Positions 1 to 11,669 of a stretch of 64,000 nt of DNA are shown in pieces; the first letter of the stretch is position 1; each line of letters opens with the position of its first letter. The DNA comes from Siphonodentalium dalli. Taxonomy: Eukaryota > Mollusca > Scaphopoda > Gadilida > Siphonodentaliidae. The notes beneath the pieces were generated by a model that saw only the letters and a list, made by a program, of their open reading frames with translations, searched no databases and had not been told where the DNA came from. The DNA lies in the NCBI GenBank assembly GCA_032622095.1, contig CP136068.1, positions 4,565,314 through 4,629,313 of the forward strand, read 5' to 3'. A program made the translations under genes and the position numbers.

Positions 1-2562
1 AAGGATGCTTCACTGGTAATTCTACCATCATTTGGAGATATATTCTGCAGCTCTTTGCGTAATTTATATGACCAGTGGCTGCGAAGAGGTTCAGCATCTT
101 CCCTACTGTTACAATATGCAGATTCCAATCCCCTGTTTGCTCAGCACGGATGAAGTTCTTTAGGGTTTGCACATAATCCATATACTGCACCCACAATTTT
201 GCTGTGAGGGATTCGTTCACAAGCAGTGATTTATAACAATTGATACATTACTCGAGCTTCAACAGTTCAGTTGAGCCCGCAGTCGCGGATATAGGAACAA
301 CACAAATTTCAATTTCTTCACGCAGTTTTTGTATTCTGTCCATTTCACTCTGGTGCATTTTGCCCATCGTGTTTTCACCAACAACGTGTACATCACCTTG
401 TTGCACGTGTGAGGCTTCTATGTCATCTTGTTCCAGTACCGATTCGATGTCCGCAGAACTGCCGTCCTTTTCAACTGGGACAACTTCAGCTATCAACTAG
501 GTAGTGACCACGCAATGCCCTCGACACTGACTTTCCAGATATCATATGGGTCACTGTGTTCTGACCGTACACTTTCTCCAAAGCTTCTTCTAACCCCGAC
601 CCCTTAATCATCGAACCGATACTCCACATGAAGCTCATTACAGTGTGAAATCCGCCCAGCCTACACACTATGTTCATCGACTTGGAACTTATTATGTTTA
701 CAGCCTTGAACCACAACGGCTGGTCGAAAGCGAAACATGGCGTGTGGACGTTCAATCTACGTGCGATTGTAAATGATTGTAGAATAAATGCAATCGTCAT
801 CTGACGGATTCAGATCGATGATGGGAAGGAACAGAACATCTGATTTCTCTGCGGTCAGAGTGTCGTCCTGCGAGTAAGCACTTTGCATGAAACCTGACCA
901 GTTCGCGCTAGGTTTTTCACTCTTACTTAAAAAGCATGCTGAGTGCCACAGCAGATCTGTGCTGAGGTCAGATGGGAGGGTATAGGGTGTGGCCAAATGA
1001 AGAAGAGGTTTCAGTTTGATATTGGAAATTCCTTTGCCAATAACATCAACATATTGGGAGATGGACACTCCTTTGTTCTTCACGAGCTCATCAACCCTCA
1101 ACCGCTTTTGTCTCATGATTACACGCGATTTCATGTTCAGTGCTGATTGATTTATGGGTGCAGATATTGCAATTATCCCCATTCCATGGAAGGCCCCCTT
1201 GCCATCTATAGTTGCTATGTTGTGGTCGACGTTATCTGCCACCCACTGAACGAAGGCACCGGGTGCATAGTCAGTTAGTATTTGACTGGGCGTTTCGGTC
1301 TGAATGACGGATTGCTTGTACCTCTCAACTTCATCGTTGGTAACAGAGAATCCCAACCGGGATAACTTGTTCACTAGCCATTTGGAACCAAACACATGGT
1401 TCATTTCTACACCCAGTCCAAACAGCGTTGGTGTTATAACCGAACGTGGATGAGCACCCTGTACAATGGAATGACTGATGCTATTCTGCTTGACATCGGA
1501 CGGAATTAAAATCTTTAGTAGGCTTTGCAGGTGATTCGGCATCCAATTTTGCCCCTGACTAATACTAGATATAGCGTCACTTGGTGGATAAGATTCGCGA
1601 CTGTAATTGGCCTCCCTTATTTGTGCTTTTATTATTCTTGCTGCAGTCAAGACAATCCTGTCTGCCTCCTCGTCTAAATCCTGTTTTTTATCAGTGTACC
1701 ACTTTTCATTTATAATGAATTTGGCCATATTTTGAAAACAAACGACATCATTCCATCCCTTAACCTCGGCGAAGAAAATGAATTCTGCATAGTATTCCTC
1801 TAAGTTACCTTTCAAACTTTTAATAGTATAAACATCTGACTCGCCTGCGAATTCAACCATTCTGGAATGTAACTCACTAACAGTGTATAATTCAGCACCA
1901 GCTTCTGTCTCGAGCCAATTACAAATCGTTTCGAACCAATGTTTCATACCCTGATCTGATCTTCGACCTGCTTTTCCTTTCTCGGGTTGACTCACATCCT
2001 TGCCTTGCAAGAATCGAGTCAGACATCCATGGTGGTAAACGGCCTCTGCTGCTACCAAGTGAATGCACCCTTGAATGCGCTTCTCTGCGTCATATGCTAA
2101 AGCATCCTGTCTATGCGCACAGCATTGCAAGAGCTTGTCCCTGAAAGGGATGGTCTCTACTTGGCTCATTGGTGTGGACCTATCTGGGTGTCTAACATCA
2201 GTGCTTGTATGAACTCCACATATTAAGCAGTCTTCTGCTATATTGATTGGCGTTGCATCAGATCGTAGTCTTTTCACTTCTGAAACCACCAAATTAACTT
2301 GTGTCTTTCTTTTTGTGTCGGTAAAATTTCTCCGACAACCTGCATGCACCAGCACTTTGTCGACAGGCGTCACCTGGCTGCGCGCGGTGAGGTATTGTTT
2401 CAAATTAGGTCGCCCCCGTTGTCCGCAAAAGCTTATGAGAGTCACAATACCTTTTGCCCCCACCTTTACTGGTGGATCATTAACAAAACCACATATGACA
2501 CAGAGGTCTTCAGCTGGGTTAAGCTCCTCGCCGACGGTAAGATTGTCGGCCATTATCAACAA
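1..2562 (-). pseudogene. Broken multi-copy invertebrate Cys/His-rich protein, probably transposon-derived
   Basis: Read leftward from the ATG at 2562, the first frame gives 601 residues. It holds C21-x2-C24 with H73-x2-C76, then C112-x2-C115 with H178-x-C180 (two zinc-binding-like modules), and a block near 443-462 with DNVDHN and FHGMG. The frame is lost near 757-800. The protein resumes in another frame with FDQPLWFKA, LGGFHTVMSF and RALRGHYLVD, shifts again near 486-496, and meets an in-frame TAA at 248-250. It then continues (TAKLWVQYMDY, TGDWNLH, LNLFAATGH) past position 1. The order and spacing of these blocks match a protein family I associate with many uncharacterised mollusc and cnidarian loci. 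A DDE/RNase-H-type transposase origin is only an inference from the D-rich, FDQ and FHG blocks. Two frameshifts plus a stop argue for a dead copy; one shift could be an assembly error. The C-terminus lies outside the window. Confidence 0.72.
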
Positions 2563-2837
2563 TGAGAAATGAAATAGAGCGAGAATAAATATGCAGTAAT
2601 AAAACAGAACACGAGAACAATGAATGAAGCAATCAAATTAACCAAAACAAATCTCCTGCGTACGTTGTCACCGTTAGGTTTCAACAGGAAACATGTGTCC
2701 GACTCCTAAAAAAGCTACTTTTACAACTTTCACAATAATTAGAGATACAAAATCGAAGTGATATATTAGAAACAACTGAACAATGTGACTTGTGGTTTGC
2801 ACAACTGCAGTGAAGTGCGTTATGTTGCTCTATGATA

Positions 2838-2960
2838 ACGCTCTTTATCACTGGAGCACACACATGGCTTATTGTGGTGTTTTCCTCCAACGCTCACAAA
2901 ACGCTCTTTATGTATGGTGCGCACGCATGCCTTGGTATTTTACTCAACGCTCTTTATTGG
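2838..2960 (+). repeat. Cluster of three AACGCTCTTTAT motifs
   Basis: Three copies of the 11-12 bp motif AACGCTCTTTAT begin near 2838, 2899 and 2947, with a partial copy near 2888. The DNA between copies is not repeated. The same motif recurs on both strands elsewhere in the window (35.8-36.0, 43.3, 45.2-47.9, 51.4-51.7 kb), so this is one cluster of a dispersed motif rather than a local tandem repeat. Confidence 0.6.
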
Positions 2961-4345
2961 TGGGGGCAAATATGGCTTACACTGTGGTGGGTCATGTTAT
3001 CGTATCATCATATGACAATTATCCATGCGAACTCGCCACGCATAAGTGGTTTGCGACCTAACACAAGTAAACTGTTTGTATTTATATGCATTACGAAATT
3101 TTGTGGCATAATGACGAAACGTCCTGTATTCAAATGACTGTAAAAACAATTCCCCAAAGCGGATTTTGGATATATTGTTGTCCAATCATTCCCGGTCAAA
3201 ATGACGCCAAAACTGGCTTTTCTACGTTCACCCTCCAAAATCACCACAATGACTATACTACTTCTCTGTGTGAGAGATAAAAGACAATATGGTTTATTGA
3301 GAGTTATTTATAGCCCTCATATGTTACCTCTATATAAGAGACACAGATTAGTGAATTATTGGATAAATTGATTTAGCTATCTTTTTAACCACAACTCAGC
3401 CATGTGAATTTATTTAACTAGACCAATGGAGATCTCTAAGTCTATTGATGATGGGACTACATTGGATCAAACAGGGCAGAGCTAGGTAATTTAACCCCTT
3501 TTACGCATTCCATATATTTTAACCTTTTCCATTAAATAAATAATTATATTATTTTGATATCTCACATGGCAATTTGCAACAACATGAATAGAACTGCTTA
3601 CACTATGATAGTGGTGACAGGCTCTAGAGTTTAGATGTTATATTAACCCTTCTATTTTGACTCATACATATGCCAATCATGATCGGCCATTCGTTTGTTG
3701 CAGTTGGCTCACCATACATTACCATTCGATGTGATGAAATTTACCCGTAAAACAGTTTGCGATTACAAAATGTGTACCGGTACGGCTACCCGTACGCATA
3801 CCCGTACCCGTACTGGTTTGAAATCACAAACTCGCTAATAATTGGTCAAGTCACAAAATCATATAGACTATATACGATTCAAAGCGTCGGCTTTGGTTCG
3901 TTACAAAAATTTATTCAATCAATTTGTATTGCCCACTCTCTCAACTATCGTTCGTTGGGGCATGGCATCTGCCACACTTGGCGTTGATTCTTTTCATTTT
4001 CATTATATTGTACTGAGTATATATTTTGATGTCCCCTCCAAAATGAGTTGCCCCCCGCTGCCCTTTTTCTCGTCCTGTGTATATATGCACTCTAAAATTT
4101 TCAGCATCATTCAAATTTCTCAATTCAGTAACTTTCTTCAATATAAATTTCTCACTGATTTTCATTATGAAATTATTATCATTTCACAATAAATGCCTAA
4201 TTGAACTATTTCTGTGTTCTAGGTTGAGAGACATGATAAGATGGTAGAGAAGGAATACACCAATATACCAACTATAATCAGTGGGCTGGTGTTATTGTCA
4301 CATCAATTTCAGAGGAGGAAGGTGTGTATTTGTAATCCTACTTGG
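2961..4345. other. No gene recognised; short TACCCG-type repeat inside
   Basis: Short open frames occur on both strands but none looks like a protein. The only ordered sequence I see is at about 3775-3814, an imperfect hexamer run of TACCCG type (TACCGG, TACCCG, TACGCA). Confidence 0.5.
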
Positions 4346-4349
4346 TGCT

Positions 4350-4835
4350 TTTTTAGCTCAACTTTACAAATTAAAGTTCGAGCTATTGCCATGGGTTGGC
4401 GTCTGTTCGTCTATGCATAAACAATTTCTTTCGACACGCCCTACAGGTCGCATCCCGCATCCGATATTCACCAAACTTCATATGAAGCTTCAGGTGACCG
4501 ATAGATGGGAGCTATCAATTTTGTTCTGAATTTTGATGAAAAAACATGGCCACTAGCATCCATCTTTGATTTCAAATTTGAATCCATCGGCACACCCTAC
4601 AGCCTGTATTTTGGCTGGATCATTATTAGCTCAACTTTACAACGTAACGTTTGAGCTATTTTCAAAGGTTGGCGTCCGTCGTGCATGTGTGCATCAACAA
4701 TTTCCTTCGGCATGCCCTACAGGCCACATCCCTTATCCGATCTTCACCGAACTTCATATTTAGCTTCAGGGTGACCTATAGATGGGAGCTATCAATTTTT
4801 TAGGAACACCCTACAGCCCGTATTTATGGCCGGAT
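4350..4835 (-). mobile_element. Reverse-oriented pearl/Helentron-like ends, second subfamily
   Basis: Read on the minus strand this piece ends with CCATGGCAATAGCTC, an imperfect hairpin (plus strand 4354-4385, AGCTCAACTTT pairing with AAAGTTCGAGCT) and TAAAAA. That is the 3'-end design of the main pearl arrays in this window. A second, diverged copy of the same end starts near 4627. Between them are core-like sentences (CTACAGGT, GATGGGAGC, AACATGGCC) related to, but clearly diverged from, the main core repeat. No coding capacity is visible, as expected for a non-autonomous element. Confidence 0.6.
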
Positions 4836-6415
4836 CATTTTTATGTTTACCCATACCATAGTATGGTAAACATAGTGTCGTTGTCCGGATTGACCACTCG
4901 TCGTTAGTCCGTCCGTCCGTCTGTCTGTCTGTCTGTCTGGCTGTCTGTCTGTAGACACTTTACGCATGGTGCGATAACTCGAACATTTTATATCTGATCG
5001 GAACCAAATTTTGTATATGAATTTATCAGCACGAAATACAGATCGAGTTCGAATATGGGTTTGATCCGAGTTTTTTTTACGGAGTTATGGCCCTTTTTCA
5101 ACTTAGAATTCATGCATGCTGCCAAAACTCAAACAAAAATTATCTGACTGTAACCAAATTTGGTATGTGAGTTGCTGAGCCCAAAATACATATCGAGTTC
5201 GAATATGGGTTTTGATATGATATTTTTTAATGGAGTTATGGCCCTTTGACATAGAATTCATGAATGCTTCGTTAAATCAACAATTTTTCAACTGATAGGA
5301 ATCAAATTTTGTATGTGAGTTTCTCAACTCAAAATACAGATCGAGTTCGAATATGGGTTTGATCCGGTACTTTTTACTGGAGTTATGGCCCTTTGATTAT
5401 TTTATTCATCACTAAAATATATCAAAGATACACAGGTGGCACTGTCTAGATAGTATCTAATAAATCAGTTTTCACAATGCTATGGAGACAAGAGATACTA
5501 TCCAGTTACAATGCCATGAAGTTCTCTCTCTCTTGTACTGGTATTGAGTTAATTAACTGCTAGGAGTTGTGTTGGCTATATCAGATATACTTTATACTCT
5601 TATAAGTATCTCTGGCCATATCATAGGTGGAATGTTTATATTTTATATTCATGGTTATTTAAATTTCACCTTAAAGGCATAATCTGGTTTCATTGTTTAA
5701 TAGCATTACCATTGGAATTTTGTTGGTTGCATGGGAAGACAACTTTGGTTTTCAAACTTTAAAAAACGAGAGCTCTGTATCAGTCTATGGGAACAAAATA
5801 ATTGTTCATAACACTCTTACAACTGTAGGTCTAGTTTGTTTTATCTATATATAAAATCAAAAGCTTTTTCGACATTGATTTCAATTGATTACAAATGTGA
5901 ATTGAAATATTAAAGTGGCACACCAGGTTTGATGTATTTTTCCTGTACTCTGCATGAGATAAAACTGTTTATAGTGTCAATGTCCAGATTGACCACTCGT
6001 CTGCCCGTCCGTCTCTGTATGTCAGTTTGTAGACACTTTAGGCATAATGTGATAAAGTTCTCTAACATTTTCTATTTGATCGGAACCAAATTTTGTGTAT
6101 AGGTTTCTCATCCCAAAATACAGTTCGAGTTTGAATATGAGTTCGATCCGATTTATCTTAAAGCAATTATGACCCTTCTTTCTTTTTAAAAAATTTAAAA
6201 TTTTGATTTTTCATATTTTTTTAGTTTGAATTTCCTCGCTCAATTTAACATAAAAAATATTTAAAAACTTTTATAATAATAAAAAAAATTATTGAGTTAT
6301 AAAAAAAAATAGTTGCATGTAATATAATGATATCAATAAATTGCCATGTGAACATCCAATACCCAGAGCACATGCGAATACCTTTAATAGATGTCATTCC
6401 AAGTGAAATATGTTA
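4833..6415 (+). repeat. Repeat family A, long copy 1
   Basis: The copy starts with a near-palindrome around ACCATAGTATGGT (4850-4870) and a CCGTCCGTCTGTCTG microsatellite. It continues with several diverged units of the form TCGGAACCAAATTTTG, CAGATCGAGTTCGAATATGG and GGAGTTATGGCCC. A unique-looking tail (5400-6355) is repeated almost unchanged in the second long copy at 8720-9748. A second internal start near 5956 has lost its palindrome. In reverse complement the left end reads as microsatellite, hairpin, TAAAA, the same plan as the pearl 3' end. No protein is encoded. Confidence 0.65.
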
Positions 6416-6784
6416 TTAATTGAGTGATGACATGTGTTACATAGCTCTAGGGGGTGGTTGTATGAAGGTAAAGATGAACCTGCTGGCTGGATAATTGTTT
6501 GTCCTATCTGTCAAATTGATTAATGGCAAAACAATTGGATCTCACAATGAGAGGTCCTTGGTTGAATAGCGACAGAGTTATGAGATTTAAAACGACTCCT
6601 CCCCGATCCCAATTACCTTAACCTCTTCTTAAGACAAATTATTTGAGCTTTAGATTTTAAGTTAGGTACTGATATGTGTATCACTGTGATCATATCTTTG
6701 ACCAATTATCAGTTATAGCTAATCGCTAGTGCCAAGGTATGGGTTAAACATCTGCCGATCGTGATCGGCCTCTCGTTTTTATTT

Positions 6785-7085
6785 TGCAGGCACAATTATG
6801 ATCACCTGTAGATGGGAGCTATCATATTTGAACAATTTATGATAAAAACATGGCAGCCGGCAGCCATCTTATGTTTTACTCTTTGCATGACTAAATACTT
6901 TAGCACACCCTACATACCACATCCCCCATCCGATCATCACCAAACTTGATATTCATCATCAGATCATCAAAAAACTGCATACAGATCTTTTGAGTGACCA
7001 CCAGATGGGAGCCATCAAATTATTCCAAATTTCATTGAAAAATATGGCCGTCAGCATCCATCTTGGATTTTAATTCAATTATATA
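6785..7085 (-). mobile_element. Pearl-like core fragment, second subfamily
   Basis: Two tandem, diverged core units in reverse orientation carry GATGGGAGCTATCA, AACATGGC, CAGCCATCTT, ACTCTTTGCATGACTAAAT and CCCTACATACCACAT. These match the reverse complement of the core seen in the large arrays further right, but with the divergence of the 4350-4835 copies. Neither arm is present. Confidence 0.55.
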
Positions 7086-7414
7086 TCTTCATGTTGACAT
7101 CTATTATTACTTGGACAATTAAACTTTCTGTATTCTTAATTGCTCTGTTATTGACTTTAACACATGAAATCATCCCCCCTTCCCAATGTTATTGAAACTT
7201 TCATATCACTCATACGTCCCTCTCAAACTTGGTTATATTATAGTCCAGTCATATTGGACGTGAAACGGGAAAAGTAAGGAAATAAATCGGGGAAAGCTGA
7301 TTTTATAAATATTATTTAGGCCATAACATCGCGGACACGTCACGAAATGTCCTCTAAAATCAGAGTTGAGCTTTCTGAGTTACACCCTTTTTTCCATATA
7401 AAAAAAACTAACTT
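7086..7414. other. No feature recognised
   Basis: AT-rich sequence between two repeat families, without a plausible open frame, repeat or structured element that I can identify. Confidence 0.4.
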
Positions 7415-8175
7415 TTTATGTTTACCCATAGCATAGTATATCATAGTGTCGTTGTCTGGATTGACCACTCGTTCGTCCGTCTGTCTCGCCATAGACACTT
7501 TACGAGTAATGCGATAACTCAAACATTTTCTATCTGACCGGAACCAAATTTTGTATAAGGATTTCTCAGCCCAAATTACAGATCTAGTTACAGATCCGGG
7601 TTTTGTTACATAGTTAGTGCCCTTTTTCGACGATGAATTCACACATTCTGCCATAACTCAAACATTTTTATATGTACCCATACCATGTATGGTACACATA
7701 ATGCCGACGTCCGGATCAACCATCCGTCGTCTGTCTGTCCGTCTGTCCGTCGACACTTGCTATCCGATTCAATTACTTTAATATTTTTTATCGGATCGTG
7801 TTCAAATTTTGTGTGCATGTTTAAGATGTCACACTCCTCGTCTGTATTGTTTTTGGTATCAATCAGTTGATCGATTTAGAAATTATTAATACTTTGCATC
7901 CGCACATGAGCATGAGCTATCCGATGCTGTAACCAAAGTATTTTTTATCTGATTGTTTTCATATTTGATATGTAGGTTTATGATGACACACCCCTCACCT
8001 GTATAGTTTTTCGTATCGATTAGTGGATCAGTTTAGAAATAATTAACCCTTCACACACATGCTATCCATTGTAATAAGTTGAACATATTTCTTCTGATCT
8101 GCCTCATATTTCTTACCTAATTTTTTCTTAGCATGGTCTTCATCTGTATGGTTTTTTGGTATTATTTAATTAACC
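7415..8175 (+). repeat. Repeat family A, two truncated copies head to tail
   Basis: Two further family A starts, TTTTTATGTTTACCCATA at about 7415 and TTTATATGTACCCATACC near 7668, are each followed by TTGTCCGGATTGACCACTCG-like sequence and CCGTCTGTC repeats. Both are shorter than the copies at 4833 and 8178. The second diverges internally (TGATCGTGTTC, TTTGGTATCAATCAGT). No protein is encoded. Confidence 0.55.
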
Positions 8176-8177
8176 CT

Positions 8178-9748
8178 TTTTATGTTTAACCCATACCATA
8201 GTATGGTAAATATAGTGTCGTTGTCCGGATTGACCACTCGTCGTTAGTCCGTCTGTCTGTCTGTCTGTCTGTCTGTAGACACTTTACGCATGGTGCGATA
8301 ACTGAAATATTTTCTATCTGATCGGAACCAAATTTTGTATCTGAATTTGTCAGCACCAAATACAGATCGAGTTAGAATATGGGTTCGATCCAAGTTTTTT
8401 TTTACGGAGTTATGGCCCTTTTTCGACTTAGAATTCATGCATGCTACCACAACTTGAAATTTTTTTATCTGATCGGAATCAAATTTGGTATGCGAGTTTC
8501 TCGGACCAAAATACAGATCGAGTTCGAATATGGGTTTGATCCGATTGTTTTTAAAGCAGTTATGGCCCTTTGATATAGAATTCATGAACACTTCGATAAA
8601 TCAATAATTTTTCAACTGATAGGAACTAAATTTTGTATGTGAGTTTCTCAACTCAAAATACAGATCGAGTTCGATTTAGGGTTTGATCCGGTACTTTTCA
8701 ATGGAGTTATGGCCCTTTGATTATTTTATTCATCACTGTCGAGATAGTATCTAATAAATCACCTTGGCAATGCTGTGAAGACACAGATATAGTATGGAGT
8801 TACAATGCCATTAAGTTTCTCTCTCTTGTATTGAGTTAATTAACTGCTAGGTGATGTGTTGGCTTTATCACATATACTTTAAAGAGCTAAGTTCCTCTGG
8901 TCATATCATAGGTGGAATATATGCATGGTTATTTAAATTTCATCTTAAAGGCATAATCTGGTTTCATTGTTTGATAGCATTACCATTGGAATTTTGTTGG
9001 TTGCATGGGAAGACAACTTTGGTTTTCAAACTTTTAAAAACTTGAGAGCTCTGTATCAGTCTATGGGAACAAAATAATTGTTCATAACACTTAGAAAGGT
9101 AGGTCTAGTTTGTTTTATCTATCTATTAATTTTTTTAATTCTTTTTCGACATTGATTTCAATTGGTTACAAATGTGAATTGAAATATTAAAGGGGCACAC
9201 CAGGTTTGATGTATTTTTCTGTACTCTGCATGAGATAAAACTTTTTATGTGTACCTATACCATAGTATGGTATGTTACACATAGTGTCAATGTCCGGATT
9301 GACCACTCGTCTATCCATCCGTCTGTCTGTCAGTTTGTAGACACTTTAGGCATAATGCGATAACTCTAACAATTTCTATTTGATCAGAACCAAATATTGT
9401 ATATAGGTTTCTCATCCCAAAATACAGTTCGAGTTTGAATATGGGTTCGATCCAATTTATTTTAAAGGAGGTATGACCCTTCTTTTTTTTTAAATTTGAA
9501 ATTTTGTTTTTTCATATTTTTTTTAGATTGAATTTCCTCGCTTAATTTAACATAAACAAATATTTAAAAACTTTTATAATAATAAAAAAAAAAAATTAAT
9601 AAAAAAAAATTTGTCATTTGACACTAAATGTAATTTGTTTTAGTTGTATTTCATTAATTAGTTGTGAAGTCCTGTATTGAAAATGTGAAGATTTTATTGC
9701 AATAGTTGCATGTAATATAATGATATCAATAAATTGTCATGTGAACAT
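8178..9748 (+). repeat. Repeat family A, long copy 2
   Basis: The copy is collinear with 4833-6355, including the whole tail (AATTTTGTTGGTTGCATGGG, CATGAGATAAAACT, GTTGCATGTAATATAATGAT). It retains the internal ACCATAGTATGGT near-palindrome at about 9250 that the first copy has lost. The match to copy 1 stops exactly at GTGAACAT (9741-9748), where a hAT element begins. Copy 1 continues there as CCAATACCC, so copy 1 serves as the unoccupied site. Confidence 0.65.
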
Positions 9749-10697
9749 CAGGGTATCTGCGGCTCCTTGAATTCCTTGAAACTCCTTGATTTGGAAAATC
9801 AATATTCCAGGGCCCTTGAAACCTGTGAATTGAATGCCCACCCCTTGAAAACCCTGGAATTCCGTGTAGCCCTAAAACCCAGGTATATCGATTCATCGGT
9901 TGAGTCAATAAATATAGATAGTTTAGTTCCGAATGCATTGTTGGTATAGGGGAAGTAACTCCATTTTGAATTTCTGCTGGCGGCAATTCTCTCGAGTCAA
10001 TTGTAATTGTGTGACCCCCCCCCCCCCCCCCCCCAATGAAGCGTGGTATTGTTGTTGGTATATGGGACGAAACTCCACTTCCCGCCAACACCAATTTTCT
10101 CGAGTCTATTTCAATTATGTGATCCCCTGTGAAAGCATAAAATTGAACACGACAAAAAATAGTTCCGAGCTTTTCAAACTCAGGTACCGTAATTAGTGTA
10201 TTTTTATTGTATCGGATCGAGGTATTTTGTATATTATTATATAGACATTCGACATTAGAAACCCTTGTTTTACATCAAAACGTACATATTAACAAAAATG
10301 AAACCGAAACGAAAATATCACATCCGCTTCCGATGACCTTCATTTCCTGTTTACGTATATTTTAAAATAAAAAAAAATAATTTAGGCAATGACATGCCCC
10401 AGTGGTAAATGTAAATACCCATCGCAATGGGGCACCAAATTGAATTGGGTGGAGGCAGTGGAAAACAAAACGTTTAGCGCTAGATGTAAGCTATGCAAAG
10501 AGACATTTGACGTTGCAAACATGGGCGAAAGTGCCCTGGTGTCGCATGCAAAAAGTTCGAAGCACCAGAAAAATGCCATTGAAATCCAGGGGACTGTACC
10601 CATTGGCAGTAGTATGCAGCCAGCACCACAAGCAGCCCAAACTGTCAGCAGGGATTTTTCTGCCTATTTTGGGAATGGGTCCGGGTCCGTTCGAATT
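9749..10697 (+). mobile_element. hAT-superfamily transposon, left part
   Basis: The element begins CAGGGTATCTGCGG, followed by repeated CTTGAA words (CCTTGAATTCCTTGAAACTC), a typical left end of one hAT group. The 8 bases before it, GTGAACAT, are the candidate target duplication and match the empty site at 6348-6355. Two direct units of about 100 bp (9938-10020 and 10043-10130, both with CTCGAGTC and a GTTGGTATA start) lie between the end and the transposase start. The right end and second target copy are not found after the gap, so the extent is unknown. Confidence 0.7.
10389..10697 (+). CDS. hAT-type transposase, N-terminal zinc-finger region (cut by assembly gap)
   Basis: The frame opens at the ATG at 10389 and runs about 103 residues before the N gap. 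It contains CKLCKETFDVANMGESALVS, followed by HAKSSKH: a BED-like C-x2-C...H-x5-H DNA-binding finger. The phrase MGESALxSHxxxxKH is characteristic of the N-terminus of a hAT transposase group found in fish and invertebrates. The finger should bind the transposon ends, and the catalytic and dimerisation parts would lie in or beyond the gap. Context supports this: a hAT-like terminus lies 640 bases upstream. A TTTAG just before the ATG could be a splice acceptor, so this may be an internal or second exon. Whether the gene is intact cannot be told. Confidence 0.68.
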
Positions 10698-10797
10698 NNN
10701 NNNNNNNNNNNNNNNNNNNNNNNNNNNNNNNNNNNNNNNNNNNNNNNNNNNNNNNNNNNNNNNNNNNNNNNNNNNNNNNNNNNNNNNNNNNNNNNNN
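10698..10797. other. Assembly gap, 100 N
   Basis: A run of 100 ambiguous bases of conventional scaffold-gap length. It interrupts the transposase frame, so its true size is unknown. Confidence 0.99.
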
Positions 10798-11668
10798 CCC
10801 GCCTGTAGCTTTCGGGGTCATATATAGCCCCTGCATGCGTCGGGGAAATCCTAATCCACCACTGATATAAATAAGAGAGGACTGGTAATTATTTAAATAG
10901 AAAGTCTACCATATGGGTTATCCCACGAACAATTATTTTAAGTGGCCTGGCGACTCGGTCCAAGATAACGGCTTATCTACATTCCTACTTAATTGGAACT
11001 AGAACTCAGTGCGTTCAACACGTAGGCAATGGTTGGGTTGTCAGTGGACACATATTACATCGTCTGTATGATCCATGTAAAACGCCAAATACACGATAAT
11101 TACAGAGATTACATGAATGTACATGTATGTATCCACCCTTAGGGTTTATCATCAAATCCTTCCATACAGATAACAATTCACACGATAATCCCATGAACAG
11201 TAACAATCGGGACTGAACTCTGCCTTGCAAATTACGTTTACGTACATGATCATATTATTGATTTTATTTCGAATATTAAATCGGGACCGTTCATGTTACT
11301 ATTTTTAGAACAGACCATTCGGATGATACCATATTGCGATATAGAGCACTGGGCTGTTCCTACGGCTACACAACAAAAGTAAAATGTCACATATTGGTTG
11401 TTTGTATTGTTTTGTTCCACAGATATAAGCGCTAATCAGTATAATAAAAGTTTATTTGTGAAAATATTGTTACGTAAAATTTCTGGTCTCTGTTAACGGT
11501 AACCACTATTATTCGTTAGCTGAACAAACACACCTTTTTAGATCAGAAAATATTCGAAATAAAATTAATATTAATCGATAGAAGCATTTCCGGACAAGAG
11601 TCTTCGATTCAAATCTAATATTTTATACCCCGGTAACTATATAATACATGTTTACAAAGAGATAATCC
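10798..11668. other. No gene recognised
   Basis: Low-complexity to unique sequence after the gap. No continuation of the transposase frame, no hAT right terminus (the reverse complement of CAGGGTATCTGC) and no known repeat are visible. Confidence 0.4.
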
Positions 11669-11669
11669 A

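Noticed and set aside
757-800. Programmed ribosomal frameshift in the left-edge gene
   Set aside because: A second shift and an in-frame stop further on make decay or sequence error the simpler explanation, and no clear slippery heptamer plus downstream structure was recognised.
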